A stretch of DNA of 51,490 nt. Origin: Candidatus Cloacimonetes bacterium 4572_55. Lineage in GTDB: Bacteria > 4572-55. The stretch covers positions 1-51,490 of the forward strand of contig NBMB01000042.1 of NCBI GenBank assembly GCA_002084765.1, given 5' to 3'. Of the stretch, positions 1 to 8,045 are shown piece after piece; position 1 is the stretch's first letter, and every line of letters begins with the position of its first letter. The position numbers and the translations under genes are program-made. A model generated the notes under the pieces. That model did not search any database and was not told where the DNA came from. It saw nothing but the letters and a program-made list of their open reading frames with translations.

Positions 1-73
1 ATTTCTCACCCATCATTGGTATTTCAAAAAGAAATGCTTGCGTAGATTCTAACTTCATCTTTTTTACTGGCAT
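1..73 (-). CDS. 5' end of an unidentified cassette gene, cut by window edge
   Basis: An open frame starts at ATG 73 on the minus strand and runs off the window, giving about 24 residues that begin MPVKKMKLESTQ. Purine-rich ribosome-binding sequence (GGAGAT and AAGGA) precedes the start. It sits immediately downstream of the attC at 98-227, the position expected for the first gene of the next cassette. No signal peptide or known motif can be seen in the short piece, and no function is proposed. Confidence 0.5.
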   Translation of the reverse strand, partial: MPVKKMKLESTQAFLFEIPMMGEK

Positions 74-97
74 ATATATTTTTCCTTTATCTCCTAC

Positions 98-227
98 ACA
101 TAACCACCGACTTAAGCCGACCGCGATTAAAAAGCAACACACTTCGAGCGACCAAAAAACTTTCCAAACACCACAAAACGCCCGGCGGCCACTGAGCAAA
201 GCGGGTCGGCTTAAAGGACTGTTAGCA
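98..227 (-). other. attC site
   Basis: On the minus strand the site begins with a core box GCTAAC (222-227) and ends with GTTATGT (98-104). The inner arms are TTAAGCCGACCCGC and GCGGTCGGCTTAA. They pair with one extra C on the first arm, the expected attC asymmetry. At 130 bp it is about the size of Vibrio-type attC sites. It separates the beta-helix protein cassette from the gene running off the left edge. Confidence 0.7.
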
Positions 228-443
228 CCAACCACCTAACTTTCAAGATTTCTCCGAACTTCTCTCCAATTCGACCCGATAGCATTCCAATACCGGACAG
301 ACCTTTTTTCGGCAGCCCCAAATCGTCAAAACAAGCACGGTCCGGTCGGGAAGCCAACGACCTGCCAGAATAACCCGCCAAACCCGACTCCTAATTTACC
401 GATCTCCTTAGCCCGCTGCTAACAAATTATTAGCGTCACACTT
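228..443. other. Non-coding cassette stretch with isolated core-like sites
   Basis: No convincing open frame is seen. On the minus strand there are two additional attC-core-like sequences: GTTAGGT at about 234-240, only 14 bases before the core of the next attC, and AATTTGTTAGC at 418-428, just after the beta-helix gene. The latter 11-mer recurs at 8783-8793 at the other end of the array. These may be remnants of cassette boundaries, but no complete attC arms can be paired around them. Confidence 0.35.
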
Positions 444-2786
444 TCATTTCAGCAGCAGCATCCGCCTCGTTTGCTCATAGTCCCCCGTTTCCAGCCGATA
501 GAAGTATAACCCACTGACCACTTGTGCGCCATGATCATTCTGGCCATCCCACTGCACGGATTTGAAACCCGCCGATTCCTCATGATCAGCCAATGAGCGG
601 ATCAATTGCCCCGCAGTATTGAAAATCTCCAATTTGACATGGGTCGCTTGAGGAAGTTGATAACGAATTGTCGTGATCGGGTTAAACGGATTAGGCGAAT
701 TTTGCTCCAAAATAAATTTCGCTAGTATATTGGGTGATGAGAGATTTGCACCTGTGAAAATCACATCAACATAATGAATGTCCACAGCAGTTTCACCACC
801 GCTGGTCACGATAACTTTTAACTTGAAATCATCGGTAGCATAGACTTGAAGAACAGGACTGTCGCCTCCGATAGGGTACCATCTGCCATAAGGAGGCAAC
901 CTCATTCCGCCTTCAGAATCACCAATCCCTTCTACCCTATCTGGAGGACCGCCAGAGCCAGTATATGCACGATACCAGGCATAATGCTGCGGTCCTGATC
1001 CCCCGGATGCAATGGCAGAGAAAGTCCCGGTTTCAGCATAAAATAATTGTCTTGGGCCTTCTATTGAAGCGTCAAGAGGGGGAGGCGGCCATTACATTAA
1101 ATCGTCAATATATGTCTTAACAGTGTTGTCGTAACGATCATGAGCCGGAATATTCTGGGACAGAAGTCCAATCTCTGGCCCAATCGAAGGGAACGTATAG
1201 TCATCACTCAAAAATGATGGTCGAACTGAGTAATAGTACGAGAAATCATGCAAATGCATGTAATTCTTTACAAGGAATCCATTATTGGTGACAAGTTGAT
1301 TATGTGTAAATATTGGTGCAGACTCATATGTTTCACCAGAACGAGTCCAAATGCCATAGATGTCTGTTGTAACATCTGCATCTCCCGATGTTACAATCGG
1401 CAAGCCATCAGCAATATCCTCACGCAATTCACATCCCAATGCACTGGTGTTCGGACCAGATTCCAATGTCATCATGGTTCGTATCCCAACATGAGTTTGG
1501 GCTTTATTTCTTACAAAAGCACTATAAGGACCATTGACACGCTCTTCGCATTCATAAATCCAATCCGGTATGTCTGGGCAGGCATCATCCGCCCAAATTT
1601 TTTCAACCCAATTGTTTTCCATTAGATTTGCATATGGATAGTTTCCATGCACAAGCAAATCACCCCCTAATCCCAACATCCAATCTGGCACACGCGTGTC
1701 TTCCCAATGCTGTTCTCGTGAATAATTATAGGCAATTACATTGCTATTGGCACCACCTTGAACAACCATGGCATGCCTGAGATACTTGAAAATGTTATTT
1801 TCGACCAAACAGTTGGTTGAACTAAAAGTAATGCTAACACCATATCCCCGACCGCCTTGGTTGTAGCTTCTTGCATGGTGGAAGTAACAGCCACTCACTT
1901 CAATGTGGGAACTTTTATAAATCTCGACATGATGGCGACACGTTTTATCAGATTCAACGCCTTTTACCCAGCAATTTACAGCATATTTGAAGAAAATATT
2001 TTCTCCTGAGCCAGAGTCACCGCTGTCTAAACGTTTCAGCTTTAGATTTTCGATTCCCACATTAGTTACAGGTAATATCTTTTGAATTGTCAACCCGTAT
2101 CCAGGTGAATAAGCTTTGGATGCTTCATCTTTCATGGTTCCTGAAAAATAGTTTACATCCTCTAATTGTGTGATCTGTCCTACAGCATTTTCAAAATCTC
2201 CCTCTACATAGGGTGAGCTAGCCTCATAGAAATGTATCCAATCTCCATCAGAAAAATGAGATGAAAAGTTAAAATTAGTCGGTGAAAGGGTATTTGATCC
2301 TTTGTACACCGTACAATTCATACCCATAGGATTTCCTATTGGTTCGCCTTGAATAAGAAAGCAACGGTTTGTTGATCCAACCGTGAATTCAAGTGTTGTA
2401 TTGCTGGAACCAGCACCCTGAAAGATGATGTTATTACCGCTAACCGCAGTTAAGACAATTGCTGCGTTGAATTTATAGATACCACCAGGGAAATAAATAA
2501 TGGATACACCATTATCATTTTCTGCTCTTGAAAGAGCCGTATCAACTTGCGCATCACAATATGTCCCCTGGATGTAACCCGGCATTTGCGTCACATCATA
2601 TACAAAGTCTGCTGATTGTGGCGTTAGATCAGAAACTAAACCCGCGTTGGTCCAACTCACCTGATTCGATTGTGGAATGTGACCGACATTATTATAAATC
2701 CATTGAGCAAATAGCTGTGTTGGATTCAGAATCCCAAATAGCAGAATAATCAGCATCCGAGAAGAATAGAAATTTTTCACAGTCAA
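444..2786 (-). pseudogene. Secreted right-handed beta-helix protein with sorting domain, interrupted by an in-frame TAA
   Basis: Translation from ATG 2786 gives a signal peptide (hydrophobic MLIILLFGILNPTQLFAQ) and a pectate-lyase-3-like parallel beta-helix (a IIYFPGGIYKF strand and an FQGAGSSNT turn near residues 95-120). It stops at TAA 1092-1094. The same frame continues without another stop to 444, through a P-rich linker, a sugar-binding-like beta domain and a C-terminal NSPNPFNPITTIRYQLP sorting domain ending in KMLL-type residues (RRMLLLK). This is therefore one roughly 780-codon gene split by a single nonsense codon. A single-base change, for example from CAA, would explain it. The barrel gene lies 30 bp upstream in the same cassette. 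Function is probably a cell-surface or secreted polysaccharide-acting or adhesive protein. A sequencing error is the main alternative to real inactivation. Confidence 0.8.
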
Positions 2787-2816
2787 TAACCTCCAACAAA
2801 TAAAAATGTAATAAGA

Positions 2817-3494
2817 TTAAAAAGTATGACCAAGTGAAACAATGATAGATCTATTTTTATAATCCTTTTGAATTGGTGTTACAGTATCAATACCATTCAG
2901 ATTATTTCCTTGAAAACATCTAAAATCTATCACCCATTTTTTATAATTATATGAAAGGCCAAGTATATACCCTGAAACAGGATTGCTTGATTGTCGCTCT
3001 CCTGTTGCTTGGACATCGCCTTTTGGCAATGAAACACCGTCAAATGTCCCAAGATATTGCTTATTCTTTCGTTCTGTACCATCCCCCAATGGAACGGAAT
3101 AGCAGTATCCTAGATAAGGTGATAGTCTGATTTTATTTTTTACAGGTATTATATATTTTATCAGCAACGGGAATTCCACATAACCGATGTCAACATGAAA
3201 ATCATAGGAATAAATATCGATGTTTCTATCAAGATGTGTTACTCCATAGGGTATTACGACCACATTCTTTAATTTACCACGACGTTTGGTCACATTCAGT
3301 TCGACAGATAAGGCAACCGAATTTGAAAGATTGAAGTCTTTAAACAAGCTCAAAAAATAAGAGGACGCAAAGCTGGACCCATCTACCTGGAAAGTCGAGT
3401 AGTTTGCTCCAGCTTTTACTCCAAACTCGTTATCAGCATGTAATGGTATCGCCAAAAAGATAAAAGGAATCACACTAAAAATGAATTTTCTCAT
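2817..3494 (-). CDS. PorT-like outer-membrane beta-barrel protein
   Basis: 225 residues with an N-terminal signal peptide (FIFSVIPFIFLAIPLHA) followed by FGVKAGANYSTF, the typical first strand of the PorT/OMP_b-brl_2 family. Alternating amphipathic strands follow, and the last residues are IVSLGHTF with the terminal Phe expected of Bam-inserted barrels. It is intact and starts at ATG 3494 behind TCGTTCTCCTTATG-type context (GGAGAACG on the coding strand). It occupies the 5' part of a cassette whose second gene is the beta-helix protein. It probably acts as an outer-membrane receptor or barrel; substrate unknown. Carriage inside an integron cassette is unusual for this family. Confidence 0.8.
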   Translation of the reverse strand: MRKFIFSVIPFIFLAIPLHADNEFGVKAGANYSTFQVDGSSFASSYFLSLFKDFNLSNSVALSVELNVTKRRGKLKNVVVIPYGVTHLDRNIDIYSYDFHVDIGYVEFPLLIKYIIPVKNKIRLSPYLGYCYSVPLGDGTERKNKQYLGTFDGVSLPKGDVQATGERQSSNPVSGYILGLSYNYKKWVIDFRCFQGNNLNGIDTVTPIQKDYKNRSIIVSLGHTF

Positions 3495-3545
3495 TCATCG
3501 TTCTCCTTATGGCATTTGGTTTAAACTATATGATAAGATGAAAAA

Positions 3546-3616
3546 GCTAACGACCAAGCTCACCGGCGGCAATGTAGCGCAGCGGAATAGGCGTCCGGTG
3601 CAGCACCTTGTTATGC
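3546..3616 (-). other. attC site
   Basis: On the minus strand the cores are GCATAAC (3610-3616) and GTTAGC (3546-3551). The arms CACCGGACG and CGCCGGTG pair except for an extra A on the 5' arm. The site starts just after the stop codon of the methyltransferase remnant (TGA 3619-3621). Length is 71 bp, close to the classical 59-base-element size. Confidence 0.85.
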
Positions 3617-3618
3617 CG

Positions 3619-4285
3619 TCATTTCTTTCGTATGTAGGATGGGATATGTGAAATTGGTAATTTCTCAATGATTACATCGCGTTCTAAAAAGAACTCATCT
3701 ACTGCTTTTGTTTCTCCAGCCACTGTCCCATAGTCATCGAATACAATAATACCATCAGAAACTACCCTATCGAATAGGTGTTTCAATATCGCAACCGACG
3801 GCTGGTAAACATCAACATCGATGTGTAGCAACGCTATCTTAAGTTCTGGGTGGTTATCAACGTAGGTTGGGATTGTATCTGAAACGTCACCTTGAACAAG
3901 CTCGTAATTCTCAAATCCCTTATGAGAGAAAACTGACTTCAATTCTTCAACGGATATTCCCTCGCCGGCATTACCTTCAAATCTCTCTACAAACTTTTGG
4001 TCGTTGGCATCTTCCTGCTCAGGGAACTTTCCATAGGCATCAAATCCCTATAACTTTTCTTGAAAACGGGCTTTCTAGTATTTTTCTGTATGTACAAAAT
4101 CGTATTAAGGATGCACCCTTAAAGACCCCGCATTCAACTATGTGGCCAGGTAGCTTGACTATGGACTTGTACAACTCATAGTGGGCTAGCATTTTCGAGA
4201 GCCTGGTTAGATGGCTCGTTAAATAGAAGCCATTTTCATAGTCCCATTGCTTGTCAACTTCAAAACTAAATATCTTCTTGCTCAT
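3619..4285 (-). pseudogene. TylF-like (macrocin O-methyltransferase family) protein, frameshifted
   Basis: From ATG 4285 (AGGAGAACAAT upstream) the frame encodes MSKKIFSFEVDKQWDYENG and the glycine-rich SAM-binding motif HIVECGVFKGASL. It hits TGA at 4040-4042 right after KVIG. The adjacent frame then continues DAYGKFPEQED and the family motif LLHIDVDVYQPS with IIVFDDYG, ending at 3619. Removing one base near 4043-4050 joins both parts into a roughly 220-residue TylF-type SAM-dependent methyltransferase (PF05711). The metal and substrate Asp residues of the HIDVDVY and FDDYG motifs are kept. Such enzymes methylate sugars or small metabolites; the substrate here is unknown. It is a single-gene cassette between attC 4306-4399 and attC 3546-3616. 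The frameshift may be a true mutation or an assembly error. Confidence 0.8.
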
Positions 4286-4305
4286 ATTGTTCTCCTGTTT
4301 CTGTG

Positions 4306-4399
4306 GCATAACGACCAAGCTCACCGGCTGCCAAAAGCTGCATAGCGAGGAACGAGCGGCGCAGCTTTTGGCAGTCCGAGTGCATTTGCGACGTTAGGT
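4306..4399 (-). other. attC site
   Basis: This is the best formed site of the array. The minus-strand cores are ACCTAAC and GTTATGC. The arms carry a perfect 14-bp pairing (CTGCCAAAAGCTGC with GCAGCTTTTGGCAG), then CGG/CCG and CAC/GTG pairs separated by two unpaired bases (A and T) that occur only on the 5' arm. The site directly follows the hsp20 stop codon. The extra-helical bases set the orientation as minus, matching the genes. Confidence 0.92.
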
Positions 4400-4400
4400 T

Positions 4401-4838
4401 TTATTTGACCTTCACTTCAATCTGTTTTGGCTTCGCTTCTTCAGATTTTGGTATAGTCAAATTGAGAATGCCATTTTTATATTCAGCTTCAACTTTCTCC
4501 GCTTTTATAGCTTGTGGCAAAGAAAAGCTTCTTACAAAAGAACCATAGGCGCATTCAACCCGATGGCGTTTTTTATCCTCAGTTTCTGTTTTCTTTTCAC
4601 CTCGAATAGTTAAAACGCCATTTTCGATATTGACATTCACATCGTTTTTTTTAACGCCTGGCAGTTCAGCTTTTACAAGAAAAGCATCATCTGTTTCGTC
4701 AATATCTACAACTGGCATCCAGTCACCAACTTCAAATGTTTTATCATCGCTTTTTGCTAATGATTTTCTTGATGACCTGCTATACCGATCAAGCAGCTCT
4801 TCCATTTCACGGAATGGGTCCCAGATTGATAAATTCAT
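4401..4838 (-). CDS. Small heat-shock protein, Hsp20/alpha-crystallin family
   Basis: 145 residues, usual family length. The N-terminal arm (MNLSIWDPFREMEELLDRY) is the standard bacterial Hsp20 start. The alpha-crystallin domain follows at about residues 40-140, with AELPGVKKNDV, NGVLTIRGE, and YGSFVRSFSLP. The C-terminal I-X-V-type tail motif is replaced by IEVKVK. As an ATP-independent holdase it would bind unfolding proteins in the cytoplasm. Start ATG 4838 has a strong AGGAGG ribosome site. It is alone in its cassette (4935-4306), and the attC begins directly after the stop. A stress chaperone is an unusual but plausible cassette cargo. Confidence 0.93.
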   Translation of the reverse strand: MNLSIWDPFREMEELLDRYSRSSRKSLAKSDDKTFEVGDWMPVVDIDETDDAFLVKAELPGVKKNDVNVNIENGVLTIRGEKKTETEDKKRHRVECAYGSFVRSFSLPQAIKAEKVEAEYKNGILNLTIPKSEEAKPKQIEVKVK

Positions 4839-4904
4839 AACTTTCCTCCTAATTTAAATTAAACACCTATTACCCAATGAATACTTGCGAACTTTTTTTT
4901 GTTT

Positions 4905-4913
4905 TCAAATCAT
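4905..4913 (-). promoter_or_regulatory. Strong Shine-Dalgarno with two-codon ORF behind attC
   Basis: Directly after the 3' core of attC 4935-5007, the minus strand reads AAAGGAGGTGATTT, then ATG ATT TGA. The near-perfect ribosome site six bases before a two-codon frame lies about 70 bp upstream of hsp20. It resembles translation-enhancing mini-ORFs near integron att sites, but chance is possible. Confidence 0.3.
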
Positions 4914-4934
4914 AAATCACCTCCTTTTTTTACT

Positions 4935-5007
4935 GCTAACGGTTGAAATCACGAGTTTCGGGCTGAGCAAAGCGAAGACCAAAATCTCGTGCATTTAGTT
5001 GTTATCC
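4935..5007 (-). other. attC site overlapping the end of the upstream gene
   Basis: The minus-strand cores are GGATAAC (5001-5007) and GTTAGC (4935-4940). The 5' arm AAATGCACGAGATTTTGG pairs with CCGAAACTCGTGATTT, leaving an unpaired G and an unpaired A on the 5' arm. Length is 73 bp. The upstream reading frame continues through almost the whole site and stops at 4949. Confidence 0.9.
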
Positions 5008-5713
5008 TCTCGCTCCTCCTTGGCATGTGACGATATGTTCCCGGCGCATCTTCAGGGTGCTGGTAGAACAATTGTCCTGTTGCCGTAAAAGTACCACTTC
5101 TTTCCGTGCTGCCATCCCTCTCACTTTCATCGAACAGGTAATCATCGTTGAAGTATGCCAGTTCCGGTTCAACTGGATCAGCGGCTAATCCATCAGTAAT
5201 CCGGGCGTTGTTTAAAAGAATTTCATTTTGGGGCGCAACAGAAAGTAGCGGGATTCTTGAAGGGATGTCAATTTCCACATAGTCCTTCATGCTAGACATC
5301 TGACCTATCGAACCATGAATATCAATTATCAGAAAATCATTCATCGATATGCCTAAGCCATCAACCGAGGAGCCAACAGCAATAACCTCAACTTTATATT
5401 GACCAGGCTCACTTATTTCTATCTCACCTATTTCAAGTACCGATTTGGTATTTGCTCTGAGGTCTTTCGACAACGATGCATTGGGAAACCACTGGATTTT
5501 AGACGAAGCTTCAAGTTGGAATTCAATATGCTTGACATCCACTTTTGTAGAAAGCTCAATTTTCAATGTGAAAGGTTCTCCAATTGTAACTGAGTTTTCA
5601 GGTAAAATTTGAATCTGCAAAGGACGTTCAGGACATTTTGCAACCAGAGAGTTCGCATTGGCGATTGTAATAGTAATAAAGACAAAACATAAACTTATCA
5701 AAGTTCTTTGCAT
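4949..5713 (-). CDS. Secreted protein of unknown function, C-terminus encoded by attC
   Basis: 254 residues with an N-terminal signal peptide (LISLCFVFITITIANA). A beta-rich immunoglobulin-like stretch follows at about residues 30-135 (VTIGEPFTLKIELS, GQYKVEVIAVGSS), then an acidic linker with FNDDYLFDESERDG. The last roughly 20 residues are basic, do not fit the rest, and are translated from the attC at 4935-5007. The natural C-terminus has probably been lost or replaced when the cassette formed. It shares a cassette with the lipoprotein gene at 5895-6413 (182 bp upstream, no attC between). No family is recognised. An exported, surface-exposed role is inferred only from the signal peptide. 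Confidence 0.6.
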   Translation of the reverse strand: MQRTLISLCFVFITITIANANSLVAKCPERPLQIQILPENSVTIGEPFTLKIELSTKVDVKHIEFQLEASSKIQWFPNASLSKDLRANTKSVLEIGEIEISEPGQYKVEVIAVGSSVDGLGISMNDFLIIDIHGSIGQMSSMKDYVEIDIPSRIPLLSVAPQNEILLNNARITDGLAADPVEPELAYFNDDYLFDESERDGSTERSGTFTATGQLFYQHPEDAPGTYRHMPRRSERITTKCTRFWSSLCSARNS

Positions 5714-5894
5714 CTTTCGTTTTCCTCCAAAGTTTGTAAAATGATGAATGACCCTGTTGAATTGGTCGGTTTGGCGTGCAACTCACTACATTATGTAGTA
5801 TCGACAGATTTTAAGGGCACACAATGTTGTATGGTTGCTCATCAGAAAAGGACTAAATCAACAGAGTCATGAATTGAGTCGTAATTATAAATAA

Positions 5895-6413
5895 TTACCA
5901 TTGACAAATATAACTTGTATCCACTCCAACTGTAATTCTTACATTGACACTCCAATCAAATCGACCAGGATCATTCCAATAAATTGAATCAGAGAATGTG
6001 GCAGTTGCTCCAATATAACTGCATTCAGCTTCTTTGAACGCCTTTATTGGAACGGAAAAAGAGTAGTTCTGGCCTTTCTCAACATCAAAGGTGAATGATG
6101 TTGGCTGTTCAATAAATATAAAGGCACTATCATCCCATGAACTTAGATTGAACCACAACTTAGCTGTTTGCAAAGTGTCAAGAATTACACTAGTAGAATC
6201 ATAATAATCTAAGTAGCTCAGCACATTTTCATTCACGGTCAAATATGCGGTCATAATTGCTGAATCACCGACAGCCGGATAATGATCCAACATCAATTCC
6301 AAGCTTAGCTCATCCGGCGGTAATGGCTTGCCACTGGTGCTTTCAGTCGAATTTTTACATGAACCCAAAATCCAAACTGAAGCTGCAATTAATACTAAAA
6401 AGATAATTCGCAT
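5895..6413 (-). CDS. Lipoprotein of unknown function
   Basis: 172 residues that begin MRIIFLVLIAASVWILGSC, a clear lipoprotein signal with the lipid-modified Cys at about residue 19. The mature part starts with a Ser/Thr-rich linker (KNSTESTSGK) and is beta-rich with many aromatic residues (YLDYYDST, WFNLSSWDDS, FSFSVPIK-like). It resembles Ig-like or fibronectin-like envelope domains, but no family is recognised. It is the first gene of a two-gene cassette with the secreted protein at 4949-5713. Both are exported, which suggests a shared role at the cell envelope. Confidence 0.65.
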   Translation of the reverse strand: MRIIFLVLIAASVWILGSCKNSTESTSGKPLPPDELSLELMLDHYPAVGDSAIMTAYLTVNENVLSYLDYYDSTSVILDTLQTAKLWFNLSSWDDSAFIFIEQPTSFTFDVEKGQNYSFSVPIKAFKEAECSYIGATATFSDSIYWNDPGRFDWSVNVRITVGVDTSYICQW

Positions 6414-6541
6414 TTATTATCTCCTTGATGGTTAGAAAAATATGAAGACATTTGTAGCTTATACAAATTACAACGGTGTACAGGCACATTGCATTAATTT
6501 GAGTAACTTACTTATCGCATTACTGTTATAAAGCTTCCTTT

Positions 6542-6829
6542 TCAGACGCTAACGATGGCGTAAGCTGCCCGCCGTGTTTGCAAACGCAACCCAATTTTAC
6601 CAGAACCTAAACACGAGAAAATCGGGACCTCGCCTGACAGTTCGCCTTTATTCAAAACGCCTTCGCTGAATTTGATGATAATTTCACCAGCAACAAACTC
6701 AGGCTGCCTTGTTGATGCCGGAATGGGCTGACCGTGCGCATCCAGCCGTTGCGTGGTCTCGGCTTGAACAGCAAATGGTACGAAAATTAATACTGAAATG
6801 ATTATGACAAGATTACGAAAAAGATTCAC
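6542..6829 (-). pseudogene. Truncated subtilase-type protein, N-terminal propeptide only
   Basis: The best start is GTG 6829 (GGAAAGTGAA upstream). It gives a signal peptide (NLVIIISVLIFVPFAVQA) and then PEFVAGEIIIKFSEGV, the form of an inhibitor-I9-like propeptide seen at the N-terminus of S8 subtilases. After about 75 residues the frame runs into attC-like sequence and ends at 6542, so the catalytic domain is absent. The gene was apparently cut off by the attC junction. An in-frame start at 6961 overlaps the end of the TolB-like gene by four bases but would put the signal peptide internally. Assignment of the propeptide rests on motif resemblance. Confidence 0.55.
6548..6575 (-). other. Probable degenerate attC (3' half only)
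   Basis: The minus strand reads CGGGCAGCTTACGCCATCGTTAGC. This matches the layout of the 3' arm plus GTTAGC core in the other sites (arm ending AGCTTGG, spacer, CGTTAGC). No pairing 5' arm or RYYYAAC core could be found upstream, so the site is likely truncated or too diverged to pair by eye. Confidence 0.45.
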
Positions 6830-6957
6830 TTCACTTTCCTCCAAAAAAAGTTTGATAACAAGAGCAAGATTGTTCAATTTCAATTGAGTAAAAAAAGTTA
6901 AAACGCTTCGTATTTGTTGTGAACTGTCCTCTTTTTTGCTGTTTGGTGTTCGGGATT

Positions 6958-7993
6958 TCATGGCAACGTGGATACCATCAGGGCACTATCCACATGAACT
7001 TTGTAAAACGACAGATACCCCTCGGTGAGGGTGCCATCGATCCCGGTTTCCGTCCGGGTAACCCGGTAATGTTCGTAAATTAAATACTCACCGTCCGGGT
7101 ACCACGATGGCGAACTCACGCCAAGCCGGGTCTCGCCTTTGGGCAGCGGCTCCTTCCAATTGATTGGCAAAATACGTCTTGGGTCGCTGCCGTCTGCATT
7201 TATTATCCAGATGCCACTTTTAGTCCAATAAGCAATCCTGTTTCCATCGGGAGAAACTTCAGCGCCCCGTATGTCTGGATGGGAATCAGTAAACAAGACG
7301 GATGAAGACTCATCATTCAAACCGATAGTTATAAGTTGTGGCGAACCCATCTCAGAACGGCCTCTGCATAGAATGAACATGTTGTTTGGAAACCAATCAG
7401 GCTCCCTTAAATTAAAGGCTATAAGGTGATTACTGCTCCCGTTATGATTCATAATCAAAGTTCCACATGAATTTTCTGGAATCGGATCATCTCCCCCCCC
7501 CACAATCAGTATTATCATAGGCGATCCATTGCCCATCGGGGCCCCAGTCGGGGAAGAAATTGCGACCTTCATGGGTCAGTTGGGTCAGGCTATCGCCATC
7601 GGCTTTAACCTTATAGATTTGGGCATTCATCATAAATGCCAGCCACTGTCCATCCGGCGACCAATCCGGTCTGTTTATATTGATCGCATGAACCATGTGC
7701 GTTTTTGTGCCGCTGGCCAAATCCATCACATATAAACCCTATGTTCCGGGGTCGGTGTAAAATTTGATAAAGGCAATGGAATTTCCATCCGGGCTGATTT
7801 TTGGCGTCTGATTGATGTCATGCAGACCCATCGGCAGAAAGATTTCAGTATTCGGTATTTGCTGTCCTTCCAGATAGGTGTATTCATCAACTGGTTCTAC
7901 CGCGTCTTTGCATGACGATATGCCGATCATTAGAACCACGCCTACGATAAGACTAATTTGTAAACAAATATTCTTATGTAATCGAACTGTCAT
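6958..7993 (-). pseudogene. TolB-like beta-propeller lipoprotein, broken by a stop and a frameshift
   Basis: From ATG 7993 (GGAG six bases upstream; an in-frame ATG at 8005 is possible) the product has a lipoprotein signal ending MIGISSC. PD40/WD40-like blades typical of TolB propellers follow: PKISPDGNSIAF, PDWSPDGQWLAF, PDWGPDGQWIAY, AEVSPDGNRIAYW and PSWYPDGEYLIY. An in-frame TAG at 7739-7741 interrupts blade 1-2. A run of nine G (7493-7501 on the coding strand) shifts the frame after AYDNTDC; eight G would restore it. Joined, the protein is about 345 residues. TolB-type lipoproteins sit on the periplasmic face of the envelope; this one is likely non-functional unless the lesions are sequencing errors or the G tract varies in length. 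Confidence 0.78.
7493..7501 (-). repeat. Poly-G tract of nine inside a coding frame
   Basis: Nine consecutive C on the plus strand (G on the coding strand) lie at the frameshift of the TolB-like gene. One base fewer would restore the frame. Such tracts slip during replication and also in sequencing, so this is either a phase-variation candidate or an assembly artefact. Confidence 0.6.
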
Positions 7994-8045
7994 TTTCATC
8001 TCCATTTTACGTTAAATTTTCAAAAAGTTATTGGATCGAAAATCT

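Noticed and set aside
1092-1094. Programmed stop-codon readthrough in the beta-helix gene
   Set aside because: No recoding signal is visible and several neighbouring genes are also broken; mutation or error is simpler.
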